NCBI RefSeq assembly: GCF_022605725.1
Contig: NC_065546.1
Location: 20,952,227 to 21,016,226 of the forward strand
Direction of reading: 5' to 3'
Origin: Anthonomus grandis grandis
Taxonomy: Eukaryota > Arthropoda > Insecta > Coleoptera > Curculionidae
DNA: 64,000 nt
In this document: positions 46,901 to 59,929 of the stretch, piece after piece
How the letters are laid out: each line of letters starts with the position of its first letter
How positions within the stretch are numbered: position 1 is the stretch's first letter
The notes under the pieces: generated by a model
The model's input: the letters and a program-made list of their open reading frames with translations, nothing else
Databases searched by the model: none
Told to the model about the DNA's origin: nothing
Program-made: the position numbers and the translations under genes

Positions 46901-49900
46901 TGATATCATTAAAACAAAAATCCTTTTTAAAACTGTTTAAGAACTCGGTTTGGAGAAACTTTTGATAAACGTGAATAAAAATGCCAGAATATAGATGCCC
47001 TCTTTTAAATAATTGAAATCAAAAGAGGGAAAAAATTAAAAAACTAAAGTACGTCTATCTTAAAAATATAAAAGAAAACAGTAATAAATTATAACTCGCA
47101 AGTGAGTTGAATCGATTAATTAAAAAAATATACGATGATTTAGCATTTTGTTAATAACCATTTCCAGGCTAATATAGGAAAAAAATCTAATTTTTTTCGC
47201 AATTTCCTTCTTTATATAGGTTTATTTTTAGTATATTCATCAAACAAATTGCTTTCTTTGTATTTACCATCATGCCAAGGCAGCAGATTTTCAAAAAAGA
47301 TTTCTCTACAATAATTTGCGCACGACACTATAAATTATTCCATAGATTGAACGACCACTATTTGATGAATAAATTTGTGTATAATACTCTAATAATAAAA
47401 ATTGTTATCGATTTCTTACATTTTATATGAAAAGTAAACGTCTGGTTTTGATCGCGATAACTGTAAAGGCTCAAAAATGGATTTTGTTATAAAGAGACAT
47501 TGATATCATTGTACACGATACCAAGTTATTTATTTTTGAGGTTAGAATTTTTTATGGAGGCTGTAGCCTCAAGGAAAATCGAAGTCATGCACAATGATCT
47601 TGTTGTCTGCATGTACTACTGCAAAATTAGGACAATTATTAGTAGTGTAGAGAGCACACACCATGTAAAGTAGAAGAGTGATAACGGCAACGATATTTAG
47701 ATTTTAGAAGTTGTTTATTTGTCAAGTTTATATATAGTTTGTATAATGTTCTGGCGTTACTTCGGGATAAGAGATGCATCGGGCCTAAGGGGAACATGTG
47801 AATTTCTAAGTTTAAAACATCTTTTAGGAGGTAAGAAACTATTATGGCACCAAAAACTTATATACTACAAGTTTTTGATGTCACCTCATAGCATATAGTA
47901 ATTAAAAAGCAATACAAAAATTTTAGCAATAAATAAAAAGCAATTTTTGTCAAATTCGAACTTATGTCAATACGGTTATTAAGGTGCATTTGCCAAAACA
48001 AGTACGAAAGTCAAATATACATCGAAACTCTGAAAAACATAGCAATAAAGGTTATAAAAGCAATATTTTTATTATAGGTATAGTTATTAACAATGTGTTT
48101 TGGCGAAGTATTAGACATAAAATATTTGTAAAAGGGGTTTAAAAAAATGTCTCCCAGTTTACTTGTAGAATGCCTGAACAATAAGTATGGTAACAAGCTA
48201 CTTGTTAAAAATTACTCATAAATTTGCAAATCAACTCAAAAATACTCCTCCAAAGAACTGTCAAATATCCCCCCAATAGAACTGATATGTCTATTGATGT
48301 AATTTATAAAATAATGGTTGCTGATCCCTTTGGCAAAAGCTTGTTTATTAAAATAAAATCATTTATTTTCTTTAAAATATCAGATATTGCAGGGTAATTT
48401 ATATGTCATGTGTTAATAAGACTGTTACACTTCTATGTCCTATTTTGTTCTAAACATTCTTTCTTTTCTCATGTGTTAAATAACAATTTCACAAGCAACA
48501 AATAGATGTTACTAGACACAAATGTATCTAACGATAAATACAATTCGTAAAAAGTGGCATCAAGTTTTACAGTTTTTCTCCTGAGGCTTAAAATAAAAAA
48601 AGTTTTAAATTTTAGAAAAATATGATTCCAACTGTGACAATTTTAAGAAAAAGAAAAACAATGGTTTTATTTCTTAAAATAGGCCAAAAAGAAAAATTCC
48701 ACTAAACCTCGTCATTTTTCTTTACTTAAGTAGAAAGACTACAAGAAAATAAAAGCTAGAATCGTCATCATTTCTTAACACTTTCTTAATTCACTACCAA
48801 ATATAAAAATTTTCACATCTTAAGATCCGATAAACGAAGCAGATCTCAGCTTATTAAGCCTTATTCTCAGAAATAGCAAACTATTAGGTGATTTTAGTTT
48901 CTGTGTTTGAGGAAATATACTTACTCTGTAGTTATAATAACATTTCGGAAGATATTTAATGATTTTTTATCTTATGGGAAATGTTAGGTTCTAGAAAGAA
49001 TTTTAAATCTTCTGGCCTAAATCATAGATCCAATATCATAGTAAAGATAAAAAACAAACTTAGGTTGTCTAATAATTCTAAAATGTAGGAAAAGCTTCTT
49101 TTTCATACTTCTTTTTATGTAAAGTTAGTTATAAGAGGTTTAGACTGTTCCAATTAACAAGATTAAAGAAGCTACTAACAACCAATGGTTTATATGATCC
49201 AACTCATTTTAATAAGGAAGTACACCAAATAAAATAATATTTAGGCTAAATTCAAATGATCTGTTATAAGCTCTCTAGTCATGTTTTATGTATTATGTCA
49301 ATTTTAATTGATTTGCAGTCTGGCTGATGGGGATATTTTAAATTTTATAGAGAGATTATGCTCCCTATAAATTGTAGCATAAAATTTAATCCGATTATGC
49401 ATAAATATATTATCATATTCTTCAAAAGTAATTATAGCATTTATGGATGTAACTTAGAAGTTGGTATATTTATTTTATTAATTAAATACTTACTACACTA
49501 TAATTAATCGAACACTAAACCTGCAAAACTATACCTAATACTGCTAGCAAAATATCGATCAAATTACAAACCTGCAGCAAAAATTAATTGATCATAAATC
49601 AAAATTTGTAGCAGAACTGTTATCGTATAAAATATTTTTCAAACGGCTTAATTTTTTTTGCTGTTTCTTTGCAATCTTTTAAGTTTTCATTCTTTACTAC
49701 TGCATAACAATTTACGGCCAATTACGAAGTCTCTAACTTCATACTTGGCTAACTAGTAAGATATCTTGATATAGTAATGGTGAAATTAATAGTTTATGAA
49801 CTTTTAAAGTTTTGAAGATGGGTCAAAGTAAACATTTCAATTAGCCTTAACACTAAAAAAACATGTGCCCAATTAACCTTTAACAAGATTGATGAGGCCA

Positions 49901-52900
49901 TAAGATTAAAACCGATAGCTCTATGATAAATTAACTCACACTTCTATTCCCGATTAAGAAAACTGAGGAATACTATGTCTTTCGAGCTATCTATTTATTT
50001 ATCTATATCTATTATTAAAAAAAAACACATATAACAATAACCGCTAGTCGTTTAACAGATTTTGTGTGCGTGCTACAAAATAAAATTAATTAAAAAAAAG
50101 AATTACGGAAAACCTAATTCTTCGAATATAATAAATTTTTTTAATGTGATAAGGTCACAGGTCACAGATGTGAATTTAACTTTTTGTATATGGTACCTAA
50201 AGTGTTCAACTTTAAACTATTCTTAAAAATTACGGTGAGCATAAGAGACTTTAGGTCTAGAGAAAAACTGTAACAAAACCGATATGATAAGCCATAATGA
50301 AGCAGAATAAAATCTTCCCTTAAGAAAATCGTTTAGAAAAACTTTAACACTTTTATTCTTTTCACAGACAACTATCTTGTAAGTATGATAAAACCCTCGA
50401 AATGAGAAGTGAATAAAGAATTTACATTAGATACGGGCATTGTGGTGATTAAAAAAATGAGTCCTTGATAATCACAACTTTTCTTAACTCACAAAATAGC
50501 AGTTAATATAGCTATAGCATCAGCTATATCAGCATGAACAAATATCTGTGAGTATCTTAGAAATTATATTATTAATGATTTATTATTAATATTTAAATGT
50601 TTACTAACATCAGCATTATGAGGTGCATTACCTCAATTGTATGGATCTTGTTTGCCTATACATTTTCATAGAAATTAGGGCGTATCCATTTGACCAGTTT
50701 ACAATGCGCATCAAATCTCAAACTCTGTAATAACTGTTATAACTCATTCTCTACATGGTCCGTTGTCTTAAGACGTTGTATGTGAGCAAACAGATCTTTT
50801 ACCTAAATTATTTGCATAATGGATTTGGCAATTTTCTAATCTTAACCACTGCCTAATAGAAATTGCTCAATTAGGAATCATACTTTCCCTCACTACGACT
50901 AGAAAAAATAGTTTTTCTTTTAGCAATGTGAATTTTGGCTCAAACATTTTTAATTAAACGCGAATGTCTGACAATTTAGCGCATTATTGCGAGCTAAAAT
51001 TGTATGTAATTTTTGAACTATTCCTATGCATTTTCTCCTCATTTTAAATTAAGGTAAATTTTTCATAACATCTAATTAAGTGATCTGTCCATGAGAGCAC
51101 TACGGAAGAGCAATCTGTAAATAGGGAAACGCCATACTGCTTGCATTACCACAATGGAACAATATCTTAAATTAAAATATTTTATGAGACCAACAAAATA
51201 GATACTACTACCTAATACTACCCTAACTAAACTACCCAATCTTCCCTAAAACTATTTTTGTTATTCATGGGAACTGTAGCACATCAAAAAAAAGAGGTCG
51301 CTAAAGAGTAGCATACCTCCCATTTTGTTTCCGGCTTTTTACTTTTCTGTGTGCTTGAATAAGACTAAATTTTAATATTTTAAAAAGTGTAAAAAAATCT
51401 TTAAAATTTAAATTTTTATAATATGCATATTTAAAGGAAATGAATGAAGATAAAAAAATATATTTTTCTATTAAATAGATTTGATGTAGTAATTTATAAC
51501 AACACACTTTAGGGCAGTTCAAAACACACAAAAACATTATATTCAAATAAAAACCAAGTAAACTGGGACGGGCAGCCTATATTTTGTACTATTTTTAGTG
51601 CAAAATTTAAAAATCTGTTTGTGCATGAGGAATTTACAGTTTTCAATAGAATCGAACAATCGAACTCTCGGGTGCCGGGTATTCAAAAGCAATAATACAG
51701 TAGGAGGGTCAAAGATGGCCAGGCCTCTGAAACCATATAGCAATATGATAGATAACGAATAAGTTTAGCTATTAATGATAACTGACAAATTAAAAAAAAT
51801 ATATATATATATATATCAATAATTTTAGCTTGTAAGATCTTTAGCGGTTTCTTAATAGCATTCTTAGGGTGCTTGGCACTCGCGCGTTAGAGGGCACGGA
51901 CAGTTGTCAATTAAAAAATAATTCCCGAACAAAGTAAACATTATTTAAATTAAATCGTTTTGGTTCCGTTTTTACAAAAATATTTTCTTATAACTTCCGA
52001 GACGAGCTTATTTTCAAAACATGTCAATTAATTTGTAGCGTGTCCTCAAACACGCGACCTAAGTAGAATCGCCTAGCTTACAAACAAACTAGGCATACAA
52101 ATAGATTTTAAAACTTATTATTAAAAATTACTATAATCAAATAAGCAATAGATTAAACTATATTATTCTTAAATATAAGTACTACTAGATTCTTAGTGGA
52201 AAATAGCCTTTTCAATATGTAATAATGAAGAAAATTTTTACACGTTACCTTGGGAAATTAACATGGATTTGCATGCCATTTCTCCAAGCGTAAGCATTAT
52301 AGAGAACTGTATGTGACATAGAGATATTTTATGAACATAGAATTTAACAAAGAAATTTATATTATATATACTATTAATACAAATCTGTGGTTCTTATTTA
52401 TGTAAAAAATATACCAATAAAAAATGATTTAGTTTTAATCAAGTGGTAGTTAAAGGGATACCTTAGAAATATTTTTATTTTTAATAAAAACTACCTATTT
52501 TTTAGTTTTTAAATAAATAAACCATTTTTCTTTACATTCTGTATAATTATTTTGTATTTTTATTCTGTTTAATTTTTTTAAATATGTATTGCTCGTATTT
52601 TTCATCAATATTTTTTTTTGCTATTTGGGCTACTAAAAAGGAGGAAGAAAGTTACCAGTTTCAGTTATCTAATAAATAAGAACTGAGATGTACTTGTAAA
52701 TTTAGAGCATAGTGAGTAGAGATCACGTCCAAATGAAAAAAAAAATAAGTAACTAGTTGCATGCCAAAGAGTTTTTTGAAAAAATTTACATTGAATATAT
52801 TAAAAAAGTTTTTGAAATTTTAACTGATGTTCTTCAACTACTTGTTCTTAATCGAGTTTTTAGCCTATAAAAAATGTTTTATACATTTTTTATAACTAAA

Positions 52901-53477
52901 AGTTTTTTTCCAGGTAGCTTGATTTCCATTTTTTGTTTTAAATTACCACTGACAATGTTTATATTATAAAGAAAGTTGTATTTGTATTACGTTCTGAAGA
53001 TTTGTGAAAAAGCTATCTGGATCATTTAAAAATATTATTCAGCAATATGTGCATTTATAATAGATTTAATGCTAGACTGTTCTATATTATACAAATTGAT
53101 ACACCCTGTATTACATAAAACAAAACATAATACGTAAGCGATTTCTTAAAACGATAGATTTATTGAAACTTAAAATGTTTACCGGATGTACCAAGTTTGT
53201 ATTTTGTATTTCATCGGCTAGTGCGTACTTGTGCTTGCTAATACCCCTATTCTGTATACATTTTAAAATGCAGTCCATTATGAATTGAATTGACCACGAT
53301 ATTATATTGATTATATTTACTATTTATTCGATTACACTTACATAGGAAGTTTTGTATTATATTTTCATAATAAATAGAATAGAAAATATTATTTATATTG
53401 TTTTATTAAAAGTAAATCGCCGTTAAAAACTGGAAGATATTGTACAGAATATTCCCCAGTAAGAGTAGATATATATA
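44000..53477. other. Long AT-rich intergenic region, no gene seen
   Basis: The first 340 bp continue the CTAA-rich field. After that I see no convincing coding exon, RNA gene or paired transposon end. Less AT-rich stretches occur at 44780-44870 and 51840-52090. An (AT)n microsatellite lies near 51800-51822. The motif acaccctgta near 53103 resembles a lone mariner end. The 89-codon hydrophobic open frame at 44335-44604 (minus) has no recognised domain. Confidence 0.45.
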
Positions 53478-54399
53478 CGAGCCCTAACAACTATATGTTG
53501 GAACAAGCAGTTATTTTGAAATAAAATGCCCATTTAGCGAAAATATTTTATTAATTTTTTTTTAATCATAAATATGAAATGAACAAGCTTTTTTATAATT
53601 TTTAATATTGTTTTTATAATTTATTTATATATTTTAAGTTATTTAGTATTTAATTACTTGGTAAATAATTGAAAAATGCTGACAACTAAATATTGGAACA
53701 AGTGAGTTTTAAAAAAGGAAAATACAAATTAGTAAGGCGTAACGTCGCCCTTGCTTGAATAACAGCCTGAACTCTATGAGGCATTGCACCAACTAGACCT
53801 TCACAAAATTCAGAGGTGAAACTATTCCATATTTCCTGTAGTTTAGCACGTAGTTGTGGCAAAGTACGCTGCGGACTGTTTCTTAGGCGTTGCTTCATTT
53901 TGTGCCAAAGTGTTTCGATTGGATTGAGATCCGGGCTGCTAGAGGGGTGTGACAAAACTTTCATATTATGTTCCCCCATCCATTTTTTGGTAGATTTAGC
54001 AGTATGACATGAGGCACCGTCCTGTTGAAAGATAAAATCTCCAGATGGATATAAATTTGCTGCACTTGGTAAAAGCGAATGTTCGAGAATGTCTTGATAT
54101 TTTTCTCCATTTACTATGCCATCAATAAAGTGTAACGTTCCCAACCCTTTAGCTGACATACAACCCCACACCATAATGCCCTGTGGAAACTTTACAGTCC
54201 TTTTAAGACAATCCTTATGGAATGCTTCTGTTTTGTCCCGAATCACACGCTTTCGATAATCTCCGACACAGACATCAAATTTGCTTTCGTCGCTATAAAT
54301 AACTTTGCTCCAATTTTCTTTGGTCCACGAGAGTTTTGATTTGGCCCAAATGTAACGATTCCTTTTTTGAGTCTCCGTTGACAATGGTTTTTCTTTGGC

Positions 54400-54455
54400 C
54401 TAGGCAAAAGAATGAGAAAAATGAAAATAATATAGCACAGAACAGCCTATTAAAC
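54400..54455 (-). other. Probable 56-bp intron in the Tc1-like transposase
   Basis: Read on the minus strand it begins GTTTAATAGG and ends in a pyrimidine-rich TTTTGCCTAG. Removing it joins SGLSFYN to AKEKPL in frame, as continuous Tc1 proteins require; unspliced, the frame is broken. Confidence 0.7.
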
Positions 54456-54587
54456 ATTATAAAAACTAAGACCGCTCTTGTGGATATATTTGCGGCAGCA
54501 TTCTCTGGAAACATTTATCCCACTTTCTCTATTCCACCTTGCAGTTACTTCTCGTAGAGTATTTCTTCTTCCCGACTTACAAATTTT

Positions 54588-55486
54588 CAATGGCGAAGCG
54601 TGAACTTTTTTTTCGGGTAGACAAACAATAAAAATCGTTAATTAGAAAACAATGTGTATTCAATATTATTCACTTTAATGAAATAGAGAATGAAAACGCA
54701 TGAAAAAGAGAAAAATTATGTGGTGATATAAAAAAGAAAAAAATAATTATTACTAGCATAAAAAAAAGATAAATAAAAATAAATACTACTTACAAAAAAA
54801 CACAACTAAAATAAAATTGCCAATATCGAACAGTCGGTCATAAATAACCACTAAAATATCTACTAAAAAGCCCATTTCTATACACCAAAAAATACAAATA
54901 CTAATTATTAAATTCACAAAGAATCTCCAATTCACAATTTTTTTTTCACTTTTCTTCACAAAGAATCCAAAGGGGGATTCATTGTGATTAAATTACTATA
55001 GCACGAGCACCCACCAAATGCAGATTCATCAAAACAAAAAACTGAAAATGTATTGCGGCGGACCAGATTAAGCGTGTCCATAAACAATAACCTCAACAGC
55101 ATAATAAAATAGCTGGTCGACTTCGATAGACAAAAGCTCGAATGTCTTTCACGCGAGTAAATTTTGCATACGCTTGATGCGTATTTGGTTCGATTATATG
55201 CTCCAAATTTCGGAAGACAAATATCAATGTGTCTTCCTAGGGCTCGTATACATTAATTGGGTGTCAGCCCTGTATTTTTATCTTAATCGGTGCGGCAGGC
55301 GGGGCGCGCCTTTGAATTAATCAAATTTAGATACTATATAATAATAATAAGGATAGCGACTACGTTCTGTGTTAATTTTTTTTTTAATTTTAATTCAACA
55401 ATTACATGAAATAATTACTGACAAATTAATGACAAATAACTGGATCATTTTGGGTAGACAGTGTCTACTCACACGCTTCGCCACTG
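54588..55486. mobile_element. Non-autonomous hAT-type element inserted in the Tc1-like transposase
   Basis: The ends are CAATGGCGAAGCGTG (left) and, inverted, CAGTGGCGAAGCGTG (right). The flanking octamers caaatttt (54580-54587) and taaatttt (55487-55494) form an 8-bp target duplication with one mismatch. CA-type short inverted repeats plus an 8-bp duplication are the hAT signature. The interior (899 bp) has no transposase. The second half contains a GC-rich patch near 55290-55320. Confidence 0.85.
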
Positions 55487-56071
55487 TAAATTTTAATTAC
55501 GTTCCTTACATTTCTTTGAGAAACAACTTTTGGACATCCTGAACTTTTGCCACGAACACCAATACTGGCAGTTTCACCATATTTTTTAATTATATTAAAT
55601 ATAGTAGTTGTTGCAACATTTAATTCACTAGAGATTTCTCGCATTGTTTTCCCTTTATGGTACTGCCGGTTTTCCACGAGCCATTATTGTATTTTACTCG
55701 TAATAAAAATGACAGTAATTGATTATTAATGGTCAAGTGACGCATCAAAATTTTTATTGTTGACAACGCACTACTTACTTTTGTTTATTTAAAGCCATCT
55801 TCGCATCATGCTAATAGAATTGGAAAAATTTGAGTAAAAGCAACCCATGTTCCAACATTTAGTTGTCAGCATTTTTTGATTATCAAACAATTAAATAAAT
55901 ATTATTTAACATCAAAATTTTATTAAACCTTAAAAATAAATCTCTAAAATATAAAAAATGTTATTAGTTTATTATTTTTAAGTAAAAAAAAATAAATTAA
56001 AAGAATTACGGTAAACTGGAATTTTATTCGTAAAATGACTACTTGTTCCAATATATAGTTGTTAGGGCTCG

Positions 56072-56690
56072 TAGTAGTAACTCAATGCTAGATATTTTCA
56101 TTTATACAGGGTCTTCCAGATTTTATGGGTAATCTACCTTTATAAACCTACAGCCTCTTCTTGGAATTATCATGATCTCCCTTAAAGATTGTCTCAGAAA
56201 ATCAAGTTTTTTTTTAATACTTTAAAGTATACATGATAGTCTAGTATCTTGATCAGTAAAAAATCTTTCTTAAAAGTAACCTATTTAAAACATATTTTCA
56301 TAACTTTGTTTTCCAGGTACATCTATGTTTGTTAGCATTAAAGGCACTTTTAAACGAGCTCATCGTCGTCTAAGGGAAACTGGTAAAAATTATATTTTAT
56401 TTTCTTTTATTAGAAAATAAAAGCTGCGCTACTTTACTTAAATTATATCATAGATCAACATAATTTTAAAGATCACATCAATCCTGATAAGGGTGCAACA
56501 GAAAATATATTAAGTGCTGTAGAATGTAGATGTAAAGCCATCTACAAGTGTGCAAAATTAACCATAAGCTCGATTTATTGAATTGTCCATTGAATTCTTA
56601 AAGAGCAGAAATTGCATTTATTTTATTTACGAAAAGTAGAGAAAAAGTCTCGGTCTCTTTTACTTACGTACTTTACTACTTATGTATTCT
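56072..56690. other. Spacer with one lone mariner-like end
   Basis: tatacagggtcttccag near 56104-56120 looks like a mariner-family terminus, but no inverted partner is seen nearby. No gene is recognised. Confidence 0.4.
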
Positions 56691-57583
56691 CTACTACGTA
56701 GGTCTCTTTGCGATAATGGACGAGTTCTTTCAATTATATACGAAAAGTTCATGCACTTTTTCTAAAGATTTTTCCACGATGAACAGAATTCTCATTGAGT
56801 TTTTGATAAAAAAGAAAATAACTCTGTTGTATAAAAAGATGCAATTCCTATAGCTGCATGAAAATGACTAATTTTAATAGACAATTATACAGGGTTCATG
56901 TAGGAAATCTCTCGGATCCAAGTAGAACATCGAAAAATAATACCGAACGTTCCCATAGAAAAAATTCCTACAGGCCTTCTTTACGAAGATACAGCCTCCT
57001 AAAGGACGCTGCTGAAAATTGGTTTTTCATAAATTACTTTTTAAACTACCCGGTAGAATTTAATAAAAATTTTAGGTGATGAACACTATTAGGGATCTCT
57101 TAAAATGACATCCGTAAAATACATTTACCTTGTTTACTTTACCAGGGGGCGGACTAGGTTGTACACTTTAATGCGTATATTTTTAACACCCTGTATGTTA
57201 AAGTCTAAAAAAAAATAAATTTGGATACCTTGAACCCTAGGCTAAAAAAAGGTACTCTTGTTCATTATCGATAAAATGAACTGTTTTGAAAAAAATAATA
57301 ATAAACGAGCCAATGTTTTTTTTTTATTTTTTTTAAATGAGATAAGTACGCTAGTTATTAAAAGAACAGAGAAATGTGAATGAAGTCATTTAATTTAAAA
57401 TAATACATGTTCCTAAAAATACAGTGGGTGTCCTAAAAAATACTTTTACAAAATAATTTTACAAAAACCTATGATGAGTGTATGTTTTTAAATTAGAAAA
57501 AACAACTTAAAACAAAAAACAAAAAATGCCAAAAACCAAATATGTGAGCAAAAATTAAATTCTTCAATACGAGCAATAAACAA

Positions 57584-58662
57584 TTAATTATTAAAAACTT
57601 CATAAGTAGGTTCGACGTGGGCTCCGTGAACTCTAACACATTCGCCGGCACGACGAATCGAGGACTGCTGCACTCGCCACAATAACCCAAGATTATTTTT
57701 TATATTATCACAATGAAATGTAATTCTTTGGAGCAGTTCTTCCCGAGTATTGAGTGGGGTGGAATACACCAAGGTTTTGAGGTGACCCCATAGATAAAAA
57801 TCTAATGGCGTTAGATCGGGAGACCGAGAAGGCCAAACAACAGGTCCTCCTTTACCTATCCAACGGTTTTCAAAATTGTTATTTAAGTGGTGTCTTACAG
57901 CAAGGCTAAAATGGGGTGGGGCTCCATCATGCATAAAATACATATCTCGGCGGATTGCAAGGGGCAAATCTTCTAATAAATCTGGAGGATTGTTCTGGAG
58001 GAACTCCAAATAAAGCTCTCCGTTAAAACGTGGTGGCAGTTCAAATGGCCCAATCAAAAAATTGTTAATAATTCCTGCCCAGATATTTATTGATTGGAAT
58101 TGATGTTGATGTTATGTAAGTTTTCAATTCCATTTTTGGTAAACCCTGCTTCATCCGTAAAAAGAATCGTGCTGATAAAGTTAGGGTTATTTCGCTGCTG
58201 ATCTAACAGCCAGTTTGCGAAGTGTATTCTAGGAGTAAACTCTCTGGGCAATAGTTCATGCACTTTTTGTAAATGATATGGGTACAACAGTTGTTCTTGA
58301 AGTACCATATGTACAATTGTTTTGGACGAATAAAGCTGAGCGGCTAATTTTCGAGTACTCGTTGTAGGAGTGTCAGCTACAGCGTCTAAAATATTTTCTT
58401 CCAATTGCACTGTACGTGCTGTTCTCCTCCGACCACCATTATTCTTTTTTTTTTCAAAACATCCTAAAATTGCATTAAGGAAATTTAATAGTATTACCTC
58501 ATTAAGTGGAAGACACAAACCTACCAGTTTCCCTGAGACGTTGATCAACACGTTGAAATGTTTTCTGATCCGGAATAATGCGATTGGGAAATCTTTCTTC
58601 GTACAATCTTTTTGCTTCCAATGTATTGCAACACGCCAGACCATACATAAGATGCATATCTG
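57584..58662 (-). pseudogene. Element B transposase (DD41D-type), with intron
   Basis: Exon 1 (58662-58525) in one frame reads ADMHLMYGLACCNTLEAKR and YEERFPNRIIPDQKTFQR, the DUF4817-like HTH. The normal start codon appears mutated. An intron at 58464-58524 joins RETG to CFEKKKNNGGRRR. Exon 2 continues with VQLEENILDAVADTP (second HTH), FTDEAGFTKNGIENLHN (first catalytic D) and, after a slip near 58090, IGPFELPPRFNG, FMHDGAPPHF and SRSPDLTPLDFYLWGHLK. There are 41 residues between the second and third catalytic D, the spacing of DD41D mariners. Apart from the start and one slip it is complete. Confidence 0.88.
58464..58524 (-). other. Probable 61-bp intron in element B transposase
   Basis: The minus strand reads ACTG, then GTAGGTTTGTG ... 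GCAATTTTAG, then GATGTTTTG. Splicing restores the conserved RETG-x-F linker between the two HTH domains in one frame. Confidence 0.7.
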
Positions 58663-59929
58663 CATAGTAAATAAAACTCTATATTTTGACGTAATTTAAA
58701 TTAAAAGTTACCAAAAAATACAAAAATTATTAATTATACAAAAAAATATTATGAAATAAAGGATGAATATGTTGAAAAAAGATTAGGTTTAAATGATAGG
58801 TATTTGCTAAATTTGGAGTATAGCAACGTTTGTAACTATAATGCGTTCAAAAATGAAAAAATTCCGATAAATAAGTCAGGTACAAAATTGGTTTACATTA
58901 TTTTTTTAGTTTTTTTTATGTTTAGTTTTTATCTTAAGAATAACAAAAAAGAAATAAATGTATAATAAATAAGAAATATTTTGTAAAAGTATTTTTTAGG
59001 ACACCACTGTATTTTTAGGAACATGTATTATTTTAAATTAAATGACTTACATCGAAATTTCTGTGTTCTTTAAATAACTAGCGTACTTATCTCATTTAAA
59101 AAAAATAAAAAAAAACATTGGCTCGTTTATTTTTTTTTTGCTCCAAAACGGTTCATATAATCGATAATGAACAAGAGAACCTTTTTTTTAGCCTAGGATT
59201 CAAAGTATCCAAATTTATTTTTTTTTAGACTTTAACATACAGGGTGTTAAAAATATACGCATTAAAGTGTAGAACTTAGTCCGCCCCTGGTAAAGTAAAC
59301 AAGGTAAATGTATTTTAAGGGTGTTATTTTAAAAGGTCTCTAATAGTGTTCATTACCTAAAATTTTTATGAAATTCTACTGGGTAGTTTAAAAGTAATTT
59401 ATGAAAAACCAATTTCCAGCAGCGTCCTTTAGGGGACTGTATCTTCGTAAAGAAGGCCTGTAGGATTTTTTTTTATAGAAACGTTCGGTATTATTTTTCG
59501 ATGTTCTACCTGGATCCGAGAGATTTCCCACATGAACCGGGACGCTCTGTATATGTATTTCTGGTTTGACCAAGGCATTTGATACCGTTGATCACACTAT
59601 TTTGGAGGATATTATTGAAAATTATTTTTAACCAGGGATCGTACTTAAGCTGACTGAGAGCCTCCTGTCACAATCTAAGAAATGAGAATTAAAGTAACTA
59701 ATTACATACAAATAATTAAATCAAGTCATAAAATTATGTATCTTGGAATACTACTAGATTCTAATTTTAATTGGATAAATCATGTGCTTTATGTATCAAA
59801 TAAGAAAGATTTTTTTATTGAAAAGGTTAAAGAAGAACTAAAAAAATGTGTTAATGTCAATTATCTTAAAATCCTATATACGTCTATTATACAGGGTGTC
59901 CCAGCGAAAACGAAACAGAGGTATTTTTG

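Larger units (their letters stand above)
53686..55684 (-). pseudogene. Tc1-like transposase (DD34E), one intron, interrupted
   Basis: It starts at the ATG of 55684 (MARGKP), with a slip soon after, then a paired-like HTH region (KGKTMREISSELNVATTTIF, GCPKVVSQRNVRNVIK). The hAT-type insert follows. The frame then continues KICKSGRRNTLREVTARW and CCRKYIHKSGLSFYN. A GT...AG intron at 54400-54455 joins to KEKPLSTETQKRNR, and 54399-53686 is open. Catalytic residues are visible: IYSDESKF, FQQDGASCHTA and PDLNPIETLW, with 34 residues between the second D and the E. The stop codon at 53686 lies inside the inner terminal direct repeat. The catalytic half is intact. Confidence 0.92.
53478..56071 (-). 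mobile_element. Tc1-like DD34E transposon with double (IR/DR) ends, split by a hAT-type insertion
   Basis: Terminal repeats 53478-53705 and 55843-56071 (about 228 bp) are inverted copies, with TA duplicated outside at 53476-53477 and 56072-56073. Each arm holds two copies of an ACAACTA..TTGGAACAAG repeat: outer copies at 53487-53513 and 56038-56067, inner copies at 53681-53703 and 55847-55872. This is the IR/DR layout known from Sleeping Beauty, Minos and S elements. The minus-strand transposase lies between. An 899-bp element interrupts it at 54588-55486. Without that insert the transposon is about 1.7 kb, the usual Tc1 size. Confidence 0.93.
56888..59551 (-). mobile_element. Element B: mariner-type transposon with ~575-bp terminal inverted repeats
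   Basis: The left arm 56888-57460 and right arm 58977-59551 are inverted copies with modest divergence. The outermost motif is TACAGAGCGTCCCGG on the right and TACAGGG (small deletion) on the left. TA is duplicated outside at 5686-87 and 59552-53 (last digits of 56886-56887 and 59552-59553). The interior carries one transposase on the minus strand. Terminal repeats this long are unusual for mariner, whose repeats are commonly near 30 bp. It sits in LINE sequence. Confidence 0.92.

Noticed and set aside
51543..52090. GC-elevated stretch and short ORFs tested as an exon
   Set aside because: No conserved protein motif, no plausible splice pair.
56858..57079. ORF in left arm of element B and its mirror at 59388-59573
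   Set aside because: Short, and explained as open frames of the terminal repeat; used only as evidence that the arms match.
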